DNA of 64,000 nt. Origin: JBCBRD01 sp039819785 (GTDB taxonomy: Bacteria; Pseudomonadota; Alphaproteobacteria; Rhizobiales; Hyphomicrobiaceae). Shown piece by piece: positions 53,784 to 62,473 of this stretch. Position 1 is the stretch's first letter, and each line of letters starts with the position of its first letter. Location: NCBI GenBank assembly GCA_039819785.1, contig JBCBRH010000024.1, forward strand, positions 1-64,000, in the 5' to 3' direction. A model generated the notes under the pieces. It was given only the letters and a program-made list of their open reading frames with translations, was not told the origin of the DNA and did not search any database. Both the position numbers and the translations under genes were made by a program.

Positions 53784-55196
53784 TCAACGCCAGTCGCGGG
53801 TCAGTTTTTCAATCAGGCCGTAGGCCAACACGGCTGCCAACGCGCCAAAAACGATCCCGCCCGCCTGGCTTGCGGCCAAAACACCTTCCGCCTGGGCCCA
53901 CGCTCCACCGATCATGACAAACGGAATGGTGCCGAGCGTGGCGCGGCCCCAGTTCAGGGCTGTTGAGATGTAGGGGCGCTGCAACGTGTTGAAGATGGCA
54001 TTCGATACAAACAAGATGCCCAGGAACCCGAATAATGGGGCCAGCCAATAGCAGAACAGACGGATCAATTCGGCGGCTTCAGGGCTTGTCGCGAACTCTT
54101 GAACGATCAACTCGCTGAACAAAACGAGCCCCAGCCACGCGAGCGCTGCGAAGCCAAGCGCGACCAGATATGACGTCGTCAGCGTTTCGCGCATCCTGGC
54201 CTTGTCCTTCGCACCGAAGTTTTGACCGACGATGGGGCCTACGGAGCCCGAAAGCGCGTAAATCGTCCCGAACGCAACCGGGATAATCCGCCCAATGACC
54301 GTCCATCCCGAAACCGCGGCGTCTCCATAGGTCGAGATGGACGCCGTGACGTAGGCGTTGGCAAAGGGCGTTGCGACATTCGTTGCCATGGCGGGCACGG
54401 CAATGGATGCGAATGCGGCGACATCCTTGATGATGGTTTTTGGCTTAGGCCGCCCCATCAGACCGTGGATGCAAATCACGCCGTAGAGCCCGACCGCCAG
54501 GACGGTGATCCGCGAGAGGGCTGAAGCAAGTGCTGCGCCCTCAATGCCAAGTTCCAAGCCGAAAATGAAAATGGGGTCGAGTACGATGTTTGTGACAGCA
54601 CCGAGCAACGTCACGTTCATGGCGCGGCGGGCATCTCCAACCGACCTGAGGATTGCCGATGATGTCATACCGGCGGCCAAGGGCGGGAGTGCGGGCACAA
54701 GAATGGTCAGATAGCTTTCCGCGAGATTCAACGTGCGACCGGTGGCACCGAGAAGCTCCAGCATTGGCGTGATCAAGAGCCAAACCACCAATGCGAGAAC
54801 CGCTGAGATTGTGAAAGTCAAAATGTGGGCGTGAACCACCAGCCGGCGCGCGCGGACCATTTTTCCTGCGCCTATAGCTGGCGAGACCAGCGCGGTTGCC
54901 GCAATGGCCAGCCCGATGCCAATTGAGATGGTCAGGAAAATGATCGAGCTACCGTAACCGACGGCTGCGATAATCGGCTCGTCGTTCAACTGGCGCAGGA
55001 AGTAAATGTTGGCCAGATCGCCCAGGAAAATTGCCATCAAGCCCAGCGCGCCTGTCCCAGTCATCACGAGGACGTGCCGCAACAACGAACCCGTTACGAA
55101 CCGGGGTTTGTCATAACCTGTTTTGCGCGCCGGTCGGGCCGCTCGTGCGATGTTTGCGGCAGAAGCGCGGGTTGTCGGGGGCGTCGGTATCGACAT
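53784..55196 (-). CDS. MATE-family efflux transporter
   Basis: The 470-aa integral membrane protein shows about twelve helices and MATE landmarks: RHVLVMTGTGALGLMA in helix 1, SSAILRSVGDARRAMNVTLL between helices 5 and 6, and GPIVGQNFGAKDKARMRET in the second half, which mirrors GAGKMVRARR in the first. MATE transporters export cationic compounds in exchange for Na+ or H+. The ATG at 55196 gives a 33-residue basic N-terminus, a bit longer than usual. Substrate unknown. The context of polysaccharide genes does not clearly implicate it. Confidence 0.9.
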   Translation of the reverse strand: MSIPTPPTTRASAANIARAARPARKTGYDKPRFVTGSLLRHVLVMTGTGALGLMAIFLGDLANIYFLRQLNDEPIIAAVGYGSSIIFLTISIGIGLAIAATALVSPAIGAGKMVRARRLVVHAHILTFTISAVLALVVWLLITPMLELLGATGRTLNLAESYLTILVPALPPLAAGMTSSAILRSVGDARRAMNVTLLGAVTNIVLDPIFIFGLELGIEGAALASALSRITVLAVGLYGVICIHGLMGRPKPKTIIKDVAAFASIAVPAMATNVATPFANAYVTASISTYGDAAVSGWTVIGRIIPVAFGTIYALSGSVGPIVGQNFGAKDKARMRETLTTSYLVALGFAALAWLGLVLFSELIVQEFATSPEAAELIRLFCYWLAPLFGFLGILFVSNAIFNTLQRPYISTALNWGRATLGTIPFVMIGGAWAQAEGVLAASQAGGIVFGALAAVLAYGLIEKLTRDWR

Positions 55197-55308
55197 GATG
55201 GCCTTTATTCGGGGAGGTATGACGTCGTTGCGTCATGTCGCTGTAAACCCACCCGGTGCTGCCTGGGTAAAACGCGGGGGGTTTGCGAAGTCTATGTATC
55301 GAACTTTG

Positions 55309-55914
55309 TCACACCGGGCGCCGAGAGCGAATGGCCGCAGACAGTGTTCCTTCGTCGAGATAATCGAGTTCGCCACCGACAGGGACGCCCTTTTGGATTT
55401 CGGAGACCCTGACGTTTGTGTCACGCAAGACGTCGGACACATAATGCATGGTCGATTGACCTTCGACCGTTGCGTTGAGTGCCAGCAGCACTTCTGTCAC
55501 GTCTGGATTGCTGGCCCGTTCGACAAGCTTATCAATGCGCAGACTTTCTGGACCTATGCCGTCCAGTGGCGACAACCGGCCACCCAGAATGTGGTAGCGC
55601 GAGGAGACGACGCCGGCGCGTTCGAGTGCCCAAAGGTCAGCGACGTCCTCGACCACGACAAGCATTGCCGGGTCACGTTTCGGATCGGCGCAAATGGTGC
55701 ACGGTTGGACCGTGTCGACGTTGCCGCATTCCGCGCATTCACGTACTTTTTCAACGGCATCGTTGAGCGCCTCGGCAAGCGGAAGCAGCATATCATCGCG
55801 CCGCTTGAGCAATGACAGCGTGGCCTTGCGTGCCGAACGGGACCCCAGCCCGGGTAAGCGGCTCATCAGCCTGATCAGGCGTTCGATCTCGGGGCTGGTT
55901 GCATCATTGGCCAT
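55309..55914 (-). CDS. recR: Recombination protein RecR
   Basis: RecR works with RecF and RecO to load RecA at gapped DNA. The 201-aa protein has RLPGLGSRSARK (helix-hairpin-helix), the zinc-finger cysteines in CAECGNVDTVQPCTIC, and a Toprim domain with VVEDVADLWALE and LGGRLSPLDGIGP. It lies 45 bp after ybaB on the same strand, in the standard dnaX-ybaB-recR group. Confidence 0.96.
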   Translation of the reverse strand: MANDATSPEIERLIRLMSRLPGLGSRSARKATLSLLKRRDDMLLPLAEALNDAVEKVRECAECGNVDTVQPCTICADPKRDPAMLVVVEDVADLWALERAGVVSSRYHILGGRLSPLDGIGPESLRIDKLVERASNPDVTEVLLALNATVEGQSTMHYVSDVLRDTNVRVSEIQKGVPVGGELDYLDEGTLSAAIRSRRPV

Positions 55915-55959
55915 CTGCGCATCCGGTTACACAGGTTTTCGTCGCCATCGTTGCTGTCG

Positions 55960-56280
55960 TCAAAAAAGCTTCATCCCCGGTGGAATTGGAAGACCGCCGG
56001 TGACTTCAGCCATCTTTTCCTGAAGCCCGGCTTCGACCTTGGTCTTCGCATCCTGGCTGGCTGCGATGATAAGGTCTTCAAGAATATCGACTTCATCGGG
56101 CTTCATGAGCGATGGGTCGATTGTGAGCCGTTTCATTTCGCCTTTACCGTTCAACAGGACTTTGACAAGCCCCGCGCCGGACTGGCCTTCAAATTCAAGC
56201 TCGACAAGCTCATCCTGCATCTTTTGCATGCGGGCTTGCATGTCTTTGACTTTGCTCATCATTCCCATGATGTCTTTCAC
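55960..56280 (-). CDS. ybaB: YbaB/EbfC-family nucleoid-associated protein
   Basis: The 106-aa protein is a small DNA-binding dimer: MSKVKDMQARMQKMQDELVE forms the N-terminal coiled helix, then GLVKVLLNGKGEMKRLTIDP is the beta core and VEAGLQEKMAEVTGGLPIPPG the conserved end. The start is GTG at 56280 with an almost ideal Shine-Dalgarno upstream. It lies between dnaX and recR on the same strand. Confidence 0.95.
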   Translation of the reverse strand: MKDIMGMMSKVKDMQARMQKMQDELVELEFEGQSGAGLVKVLLNGKGEMKRLTIDPSLMKPDEVDILEDLIIAASQDAKTKVEAGLQEKMAEVTGGLPIPPGMKLF

Positions 56281-56283
56281 GGG

Positions 56284-56292
56284 TCACCTCCT
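56284..56292 (-). promoter_or_regulatory. Full-consensus Shine-Dalgarno that decides the ybaB start
   Basis: On the minus strand this reads AGGAGGTGA, complementary to the 16S rRNA 3' end over nine bases, with the AGGAGG core six bases before a GTG. It fixes GTG at 56280 as the start. Confidence 0.85.
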
Positions 56293-56355
56293 GAATGTGC
56301 GATCGACACTTGCGATCAATTTTGAATCCCAGCGGGACCGTGGGCGATACGTTTA

Positions 56356-58296
56356 TCAACCTGCTTCATTGTTACGGTTGCCGCCAGACAGCTGTTCATC
56401 CGGCGTATCATTTTCGTAGTCTGTTACCGAGACAATCTCGGCATCGGGGAACGCCTGCATGGCCTGCTTCACGCTCTCGACGGCTTTGAGCGCCTCGAGT
56501 TCGGCCGCGTTGCGTTCGCGCCTGACCTCGGCAATACGGCGCTGCCCTGGAGACTTGGACAACATGACGACCCAAGGCATCCCGGTCCACTCGTTCAGCT
56601 TTTCACGCAGGTCGTTGGGCAGTTCGCGCGGGGCTTCCTTGTATAGGTAGAGGTCAATGCTGCGGGTTGCAGCATCGAATTTCACCAGGCTCACGTGTTC
56701 TTCCAGCATGACTTTCAGTTTCGCGTCACGCCTGCGGCCGATTAGACCGAGGACATCTTCAAATGATGCGGGCAGCGGTTCGGTGTCGCCGTGAAGGGCT
56801 ACGTCCAGTTCCGTCGGGTCAGGCTCATCACCGGTTTCAGCATCATCATAGGCCGACAACGGCGGGACATCGCCTGATGACCAGGGTGGCGGGTCATGTG
56901 CTGGCGCCTCGGATGCGGGCCCGGCTTGAGCTGTCTGAGCTGTCTGCGCTGTGGGCGGTATCTGTGAAGGGGGGGGCGGCGAAGAAGGTGCAGGTTCGGA
57001 TGGAGCTGCGGCTTGAGATGTTGTGGGTTGTGATGCGTGTGCACCGGCTTTCGGGACGTCCGCCGTTTGCTTGGTCGTGGCGGTTGTTTTGTTTGGCGGG
57101 CCGCCGAGCGTTTTGATGATTTCATCCGGGGCCGGCAGATCAGCTGTATAGGCGAGGCGAATAACGACCATTTCAGCTGCGGCGCGAGGCTCGGGTGCGC
57201 GTTGAACCTCTTCCATACCCTTTAACAGCATCTGCCATGCGCGCGCCAGGAGCGCCATTGACAGCGATGAGGCCAAAGCTTCGCTCCGCCGGACCTCTTC
57301 TGCCGATAGTGTTTCAGCAGCTGAAGCGGCGCCGACCACCTTGATCCGTGTTGCGATGTGGACGGCTTCAGCCAAATCCGACAAGGCCTGGGCGGGATCA
57401 GCCCCATCGTTGTGGAGATTGTCCCAACTCACCAGCGCTTCGGCGGTCTTACCGGAGAATATCAGTCCGAGAATATCGAAGATGCGGCCGCGGTCCGCGA
57501 GGCCGAGCATGGCCCGGACGCCATCCGCATAGACATTGCTTTTCGAAAAAGCGATGGCCTGATCGAGGATTGAAAGGCCGTCGCGGACCGACCCACCCGC
57601 GGCACGTGCAATCAGTTTTAACGCTTCGTCTTCAGCCTTCGCCCCTTCGGTTTCGACGATGCCTGCAAAATGCGTGACGAGTTCAGGGACATCGACGCGC
57701 CGCAAATCAAACCGCTGACATCTGGAAAGGACCGTTACGGGGACCTTCCGGATCTCGGTGGTCGCAAAGATGAATTTGACGTGGGCGGGTGGTTCTTCGA
57801 GCGTCTTCAAAAGGGCGTTGAACGCGCCTTTCGAGAGCATATGGACCTCATCGATGATGAAGACTTTATAACGCGCAATCAACGGCTTATAGCGCGCGCT
57901 TTCGATAATCTCTCGAATGTTGTCGACGCCGGTATTCGAGGCTGCGTCCATCTCGATGACATCGGGATGGCGGCTTTCCATGATCTCGGCGCAGTGGCGA
58001 CCATAATCAGCCGGATCGCGCGGCAGATCGGCCACCGGGCCTTCGGGTGTTCCGGCCTTTTCAAAGTTCAGAGCGCGCGCCAAAATACGCGCCGTCGTCG
58101 TTTTTCCGACACCGCGGACACCCGTCAACATGTAGCCCTGCGCGATGCGTCCAGATGTGAAGGCGTTGCGGAGTGTGTCGACCATGGCCTGTTGCCCGAT
58201 CAGGTCTTCGAACACCTGCGGACGGTATTTCCGGGCCAGCACCACGTAGCCCGTTTGGGTTTGCGGGCCTGACTGTGTTTGGTTTTCGTTCGACAT
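56356..58296 (-). CDS. dnaX: DNA polymerase III subunit gamma/tau
   Basis: DnaX is the clamp-loader ATPase that also organises the replication fork. The 646-aa protein has RKYRPQVFEDLIGQ, Walker A GVRGVGKTT (59-67), Walker B in FIIDEVHML, the SRC sensor in VLSRCQRFDL and a Pro/Ala/Gln-rich linker (about 415-515) before a C-terminal domain (LGLIGRRRDAKLKVMLEEHV). The four zinc cysteines of the E. coli protein are mostly lost (only RHCAEIMESRH remains), as commonly seen in alphaproteobacteria. The ATG at 58296 is well placed; the longer open frame to 58446 adds unconserved sequence. No slippery A-run for a short gamma form is obvious. Confidence 0.95.
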   Translation of the reverse strand: MSNENQTQSGPQTQTGYVVLARKYRPQVFEDLIGQQAMVDTLRNAFTSGRIAQGYMLTGVRGVGKTTTARILARALNFEKAGTPEGPVADLPRDPADYGRHCAEIMESRHPDVIEMDAASNTGVDNIREIIESARYKPLIARYKVFIIDEVHMLSKGAFNALLKTLEEPPAHVKFIFATTEIRKVPVTVLSRCQRFDLRRVDVPELVTHFAGIVETEGAKAEDEALKLIARAAGGSVRDGLSILDQAIAFSKSNVYADGVRAMLGLADRGRIFDILGLIFSGKTAEALVSWDNLHNDGADPAQALSDLAEAVHIATRIKVVGAASAAETLSAEEVRRSEALASSLSMALLARAWQMLLKGMEEVQRAPEPRAAAEMVVIRLAYTADLPAPDEIIKTLGGPPNKTTATTKQTADVPKAGAHASQPTTSQAAAPSEPAPSSPPPPSQIPPTAQTAQTAQAGPASEAPAHDPPPWSSGDVPPLSAYDDAETGDEPDPTELDVALHGDTEPLPASFEDVLGLIGRRRDAKLKVMLEEHVSLVKFDAATRSIDLYLYKEAPRELPNDLREKLNEWTGMPWVVMLSKSPGQRRIAEVRRERNAAELEALKAVESVKQAMQAFPDAEIVSVTDYENDTPDEQLSGGNRNNEAG

Positions 58297-58690
58297 ACTA
58301 GCCGGTATAGCAGGGCGCTTGGCTGTTGACACCACGTTGGCATCAACCGCGACAGAGGGCGGGGCGCGCCAATCGTGAGAATGCTGCGGTCTGGCCGCCG
58401 ACGGACGGGCAAGACGAAGAACAGCGTCGAATTGGGGGATATACAAAGAATTGAGGCTGGCGGACGACCCGCGTCCTGATCGTTAGGGCTGCTTCGTTCC
58501 CGACCTGACCCGGTTGGCGAGGGATGCGTCCGCCGCCAGCCCAGCGGCACTATCTTTGTTTTGGCCCGGAGGTGCAAGCGATGTTGCTGCTGAAATTCGC
58601 GGGCATTTGGCCTCAGCTGGGTGCATTGCCCCGTTGCGCGTGCAGTGCAGCTTGTGTTTCTTAGCGCCAAGACGGAACAAGGAACCACGA

Positions 58691-59629
58691 ATGTATCCCA
58701 CTCTCGGCGCCACAGGACTTCTCGACCGGCAAAATGACTTGCGGGCAGATCGCGACCATATCGACGCTGCCCTGGCGGCTGAGACCAGCCGCTTCTTCGT
58801 CCTGGCCGGGAACCGCCCGATCGTGGACAGTGACGCGGACCGGCAGAATACGTCGCTAAGATGGTTTTCGCGCCAGGAGCTGGACACCATGGGTGTTTCG
58901 CTTATGGAGACGCTGTATCTGGGCGATGATCCATCATCGGGGGCTGCGCAGTTCGCGGTGTTGATCACTGAACATTTCGCACGCCATGCGCCAGAAGCCG
59001 GCGGAAGGCTTGCGCCAGCTGTCGATCTGAGGTCGATCGCGTCGCAGGGCTCCATGGAGGAACGCGAGCTGGCACTGGCGGCACAGGCTGTGGGTCTGCG
59101 CAATTGGCATGATGAATCCCGGTGCTGCGGACGGTGTGGCGGGTCGATGTCGATCAAGAACGGCGGCTGGAAACGCCGCTGCTGGGCCTGCAAGAACGAG
59201 GCGTTTCCGCGTGTCGACCCCGTCGTCATCATGGCCGTGACGTTTGAGGACAAGCTGCTCCTAGCGCACGAAGAGCGGTTTCCCGATACGATGTACTCCA
59301 CCATCGCAGGGTTTGTTGAGCCAGGCGATGATGTGTTTCACGCGGTTAGGCGCGAGACAAAAGAAGAGGTCGGAATCGATGTCGGCGAGGTGCTATTTAT
59401 CGGCTCACAACCCTGGCCGTTTGCGCATAGTCTGATGATTGGCTGCATCGGTCGGGCCTCATCCAGCGAGATCACGATCAACACGAATGAAATCACCCAT
59501 GCGCGTTGGTTTGACCGGGACGAAGTTACCAGCATGGTTAAGCATCAGCATGCCGAGGGGCTTTGGGTGCCAGGACCCCATTCCATGGCGCACGCCCTGA
59601 TCCTTCATTACCTGGAAGAGACCGCCTGA
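58691..59629 (+). CDS. nudC: NADH pyrophosphatase / mRNA decapping Nudix hydrolase (NudC-like)
   Basis: NudC cleaves NAD(H) to NMN and AMP and removes NAD caps from RNA. The 312-aa protein has the four zinc cysteines (CCGRCGG and CWACKNE, about residues 147-175), then the YSTIAGFVEPGDDVFHAVRR Nudix box continuing to ETKEEVGID, and SQPWPFAHSLMIG, the NADH pyrophosphatase motif (usually SQPWPFPxS; here Ala replaces Pro). The ATG at 58691 is the natural start; the frame is open to 58514 but the added sequence is not NudC-like. It is divergent from dnaX. Confidence 0.92.
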   Translation: MYPTLGATGLLDRQNDLRADRDHIDAALAAETSRFFVLAGNRPIVDSDADRQNTSLRWFSRQELDTMGVSLMETLYLGDDPSSGAAQFAVLITEHFARHAPEAGGRLAPAVDLRSIASQGSMEERELALAAQAVGLRNWHDESRCCGRCGGSMSIKNGGWKRRCWACKNEAFPRVDPVVIMAVTFEDKLLLAHEERFPDTMYSTIAGFVEPGDDVFHAVRRETKEEVGIDVGEVLFIGSQPWPFAHSLMIGCIGRASSSEITINTNEITHARWFDRDEVTSMVKHQHAEGLWVPGPHSMAHALILHYLEETA

Positions 59630-59698
59630 GTCCGGGGAGACATAGCCTGAGACTGTGTGCCCGTTGCGTGTTGGCGCGAGGCTCAATAGTCTGATGTT

Positions 59699-60184
59699 AT
59701 GGCGAAGTTCTCACACCGTCCCACGTCCATGCGGACGCCCATCCGCCGTCGTGCTGCAACCGTGCTTGCCACGACTTTGGCGTTGTTGGCGATGGCCGTT
59801 CACGTTGCTTTGTCGTCTGTCCACATCGTCTCAGTGGCTTCTGCTGCTCTGGAAACCGGAGCAACCGGCAATCCATTCGCGCAGGTGATGTGCCTCAATA
59901 CCGGCTTGGGACAGCCGCAACAGGGTGATGCCGGTCCGGGCCAAGGCGAACAAGAGGGCACCCAGGGGCCGGGGAGTGGACACGTCAGCCTCTGTGGACA
60001 TTGCGCCGTCGGTGCCGGGGGATGCGCACTTAGCAGCACGGATCGCGCACCGTTGGCTAACCCAGTTCTTGTCAACCTAGCTGTCCTCGGACACGTGGGA
60101 CAAAGCGATGGGTCGGGCAAACTAAACGTTGCAAATCTGCGCAGCCGTGGCCCGCCAAGATTGAAGCTGCTGCTGTCGGCTTAA
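59699..60184 (+). CDS. DUF2946-like exported Cys-rich protein, copper-associated
   Basis: The 161-aa protein has a signal-like N-terminus (VLATTLALLAMAVHVALSS, about residues 22-40). The mature part is Gly/Gln-rich with cysteines in AQVMCLNTG and SLCGHCAVGAGGC, a layout that recalls DUF2946 proteins next to copper genes. The assignment rests largely on that pattern and on its neighbours, PCuAC and SCO1. The ATG at 59699 is used; an ATG at 59729 is possible. Function unknown, perhaps metal binding in the periplasm. Confidence 0.6.
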   Translation: MAKFSHRPTSMRTPIRRRAATVLATTLALLAMAVHVALSSVHIVSVASAALETGATGNPFAQVMCLNTGLGQPQQGDAGPGQGEQEGTQGPGSGHVSLCGHCAVGAGGCALSSTDRAPLANPVLVNLAVLGHVGQSDGSGKLNVANLRSRGPPRLKLLLSA

Positions 60185-60354
60185 TCGGCTTATCAGCGCC
60201 GCGATCCATATCACACCACTTATCTTTTTCACCGATCATCTCACTGTCTTGCTCGTTGCCGAGGACACACCCACGGGAGCGCAGAGCCCCCGGTCAAACA
60301 GGACATGCGTCCCCCGGGTTATGAGCTTGGTCGAAACGCAAGGATGCCCCAGGC

Positions 60355-60978
60355 ATGCACACGCACCTCAACTTATCTCATCACGTCGCAGCTTCGCTCT
60401 ATCGGCAGATGTTTCGCCTGACGATGGCAGCGGCCATTGCTCTTGGCATGGCAATCACCATCCAGGCTGGTCAGGCTATCGCGCATGAATACAAAGCCGG
60501 TGGTCTAAAAATCGATCATCCATGGACCCGGACGACGCCGCCGGGCGTCAAGGTCGGTGCGGGTTACCTCACTATTGAAAACACGGGCGCGACCGGTGAC
60601 AAGCTCATAGGCGGTACGTTTGAAACAGCCAGCAAAGTCGAGTTGCACACAACGGAGGTGACCGACGGCATCGCACGTATGCGCGAACTCACCGGCGGTG
60701 TGGAGATTGCGCCAGGTGCCACGTTGACCTTTGAACCGGGCGGTAATCACCTGATGTTCATGGGGCTGAAAGGTGCCTTGAAGGACGGCGAGAAAATCAG
60801 CGGTTCTTTGACCTTTGAAAAGGCCGGTGTTGTACCGGTGGAGTTTGCTGTCGAGCCGCTGAAAACCAAAGCAGGCGGCGCTGAAATGGATCATTCCAAG
60901 CACGGCGGCGGACACGACCATTCCAGCCACGGCGCGGCTAAGCACGGCGAAGCTTCCGGAGGGCACCATGGCCACTAA
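60355..60978 (+). CDS. Periplasmic copper chaperone PCu(A)C
   Basis: PCuAC carries Cu(I) in the periplasm and helps load the CuA site of cytochrome c oxidase, often with SCO1. The 207-aa protein has a signal peptide (MAAAIALGMAITIQAGQAIA, cleavage before HEYKAG) and the copper motif: His in VELHTTEV, Met in GIARMREL and the HLMFMG pair. A His-rich tail (HSKHGGGHDHSSHG and GGHHGH) likely binds extra copper. AAGGA lies nine bases before the ATG at 60355. Its end overlaps the SCO1 start by 11 bp. Confidence 0.92.
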   Translation: MHTHLNLSHHVAASLYRQMFRLTMAAAIALGMAITIQAGQAIAHEYKAGGLKIDHPWTRTTPPGVKVGAGYLTIENTGATGDKLIGGTFETASKVELHTTEVTDGIARMRELTGGVEIAPGATLTFEPGGNHLMFMGLKGALKDGEKISGSLTFEKAGVVPVEFAVEPLKTKAGGAEMDHSKHGGGHDHSSHGAAKHGEASGGHHGH

Positions 60979-61597
60979 CCTGCTGCAAAAAATCAGGTGG
61001 GCGGCCTGGGGTCTTGTCGGGGTCGCTGCCATCGTCGGTGGCGGCCTCATGATGGGGTCGCTGCAAGAGGCCGTCCAATCGGGCCGGAAGGCGCCGGCGG
61101 CCATCCAGATCGGTGGGCCCTTTGTGCTGACATCGCACAAGGGCGAGGTATTTGCGTCAGATGCGTTGAAGGGCAAACCCTATGCGTTGTTCTTCGGGTT
61201 CACGCATTGCCCCGACATCTGTCCCACCACGCTGCTGGAGATGACCCGGCATTTGGATGCCCTGGGGCAGGATGCATCAAAAATGAATGTCCTGTTCGTC
61301 ACGGTTGATCCGGAGCGGGATACGGTCGAGCAGCTGCAAGCCTATATGAGCTCGTTCCACGATGGGATCACCGGCTTGACCGGGACACCTGAGCAGATTG
61401 CGCAGGTTGCGAAATTGTATCGTGCCTACTTCAAAAAGGCGCCGTCACCGACGGATCCGGATGACTATACGATGGACCATTCGGCGACCGTCTATTTGTT
61501 CGATGGCTCGGGACGCCTGACATCTACTCTGGACTGGCAAGAAGACGAGGCGGTTCAGTTGAAAAAACTGCAACGCCTTGTTGCCGCCGTCAGCTAG
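60968..61597 (+). CDS. SCO1/SenC-family copper-transfer protein
   Basis: SCO1 proteins bind copper in a thioredoxin fold and help assemble cytochrome c oxidase. The 209-aa protein has one N-terminal membrane anchor (about residues 11-31) and the copper ligands Cys81 and Cys85 in HCPDICPTTLLE, plus His171 in DYTMDHSATVYLF. The ATG at 60968 overlaps the PCuAC stop by 11 bp, indicating coupling. Its TAG stop (61595-61597) is the first three bases of the dispersed repeat that follows immediately. Confidence 0.94.
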   Translation: MATNLLQKIRWAAWGLVGVAAIVGGGLMMGSLQEAVQSGRKAPAAIQIGGPFVLTSHKGEVFASDALKGKPYALFFGFTHCPDICPTTLLEMTRHLDALGQDASKMNVLFVTVDPERDTVEQLQAYMSSFHDGITGLTGTPEQIAQVAKLYRAYFKKAPSPTDPDDYTMDHSATVYLFDGSGRLTSTLDWQEDEAVQLKKLQRLVAAVS

Positions 61598-61699
61598 AGC
61601 ATGTTCAGGAAAACTGTACGCGGTTTTCCGCCCGGAACATGCACCAAATCAAGAGCTTAGAGCCTGCTTTGCTGGTCCACGAAAAGCAAACAGGCTCTA
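61595..61699 (-). repeat. Dispersed 105-bp bipartite palindromic repeat, copy 3
   Basis: In reverse complement this matches copy 1 (16763-16867) at 99 of 105 positions by direct comparison. Module B is a long hairpin (outer arms GCATGTTC and GAACATGC, inner GGAAAA and TTTTCC) and module A another (TAGAGCCTG and CAGGCTCTA). Its first bases TAG are the stop codon of the SCO1 gene. Confidence 0.92.
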
Positions 61700-61720
61700 A
61701 AGGCCACGATCTGAACGCGC

Positions 61721-62473
61721 CTATATACAGCGGCCGCCATCGACTTCCATGGCCACACCGGTGATGAAGCTTGAGGCGGGATCAGCAAAGAACACGGCCG
61801 CATTGGCTATGTCGCTGGGCCGGGACATCCGGCCTAGCGGGATCGTGGAGACGAATTTCTCCCGGTTTTCCGGCGTGTCTGGTTTGCCCATGAAGAGCTC
61901 CAGCATTCCGGTTTCACCAATCACTGGATTGATGGCATTCACCCGGATGTTTTGAGGGGCAAGTTCGGCGGCCAAAGACTTGGTCAATGTGATAGCTGCA
62001 CCTTTGGAACCGTTGTACCAGGTCAGCCCTGGGCGAGGCCTTACGCCTGCCGTGGAGGCTGTTGTGATGATGACGCCACCGCCGCGGCTGCGCATGGCGG
62101 GCACCACGGCTTTGGCGCTTAGGAAGAGCGCTTTGACGTTGACACTATAAATGCGGTCGAACTCGTCTTCGGTGACCTCCATTGCGGGCTTGTTGGCGTG
62201 CGTGTAACCCGCATTGTTGACCATGATGTCGAGGCCGCCAAATGCATCGGTCGCGCGTTTCACCACCTCTGCCATGTCTGATGCGGCTGTCACATCGGTT
62301 TGTTGGAAGACAGCTGCGCTTCCCAGGTTTGCCGCGACGTCGGTGCCTAAGTCCGCATTGAGGTCAGCGATGACGACGTTGGCACCTTCAGCCACGTAGG
62401 CCTCACAGATGCCCCGGCCAAACCCCGAAGCGCCGCCTGTAACGATGGCCGTCAATCCGGACAGGCGGCTCAT
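61721..62473 (-). CDS. SDR-family NAD(P)-dependent oxidoreductase
   Basis: The 250-aa protein is a classical short-chain dehydrogenase: TGGASGFGRGI cofactor loop (residues 12-22), an aspartate in VIADLNAD that favours NAD, NNAGYTHA, the catalytic serine in ITTASTAG, and the YNGSKGA active site. The VDGGRCI end suits glucose-dehydrogenase-like SDRs. Substrate unknown. It overlaps the pheA stop as ATGA (62470-62473), so it is translationally coupled to pheA, an uncommon partner. Confidence 0.88.
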   Translation of the reverse strand: MSRLSGLTAIVTGGASGFGRGICEAYVAEGANVVIADLNADLGTDVAANLGSAAVFQQTDVTAASDMAEVVKRATDAFGGLDIMVNNAGYTHANKPAMEVTEDEFDRIYSVNVKALFLSAKAVVPAMRSRGGGVIITTASTAGVRPRPGLTWYNGSKGAAITLTKSLAAELAPQNIRVNAINPVIGETGMLELFMGKPDTPENREKFVSTIPLGRMSRPSDIANAAVFFADPASSFITGVAMEVDGGRCI

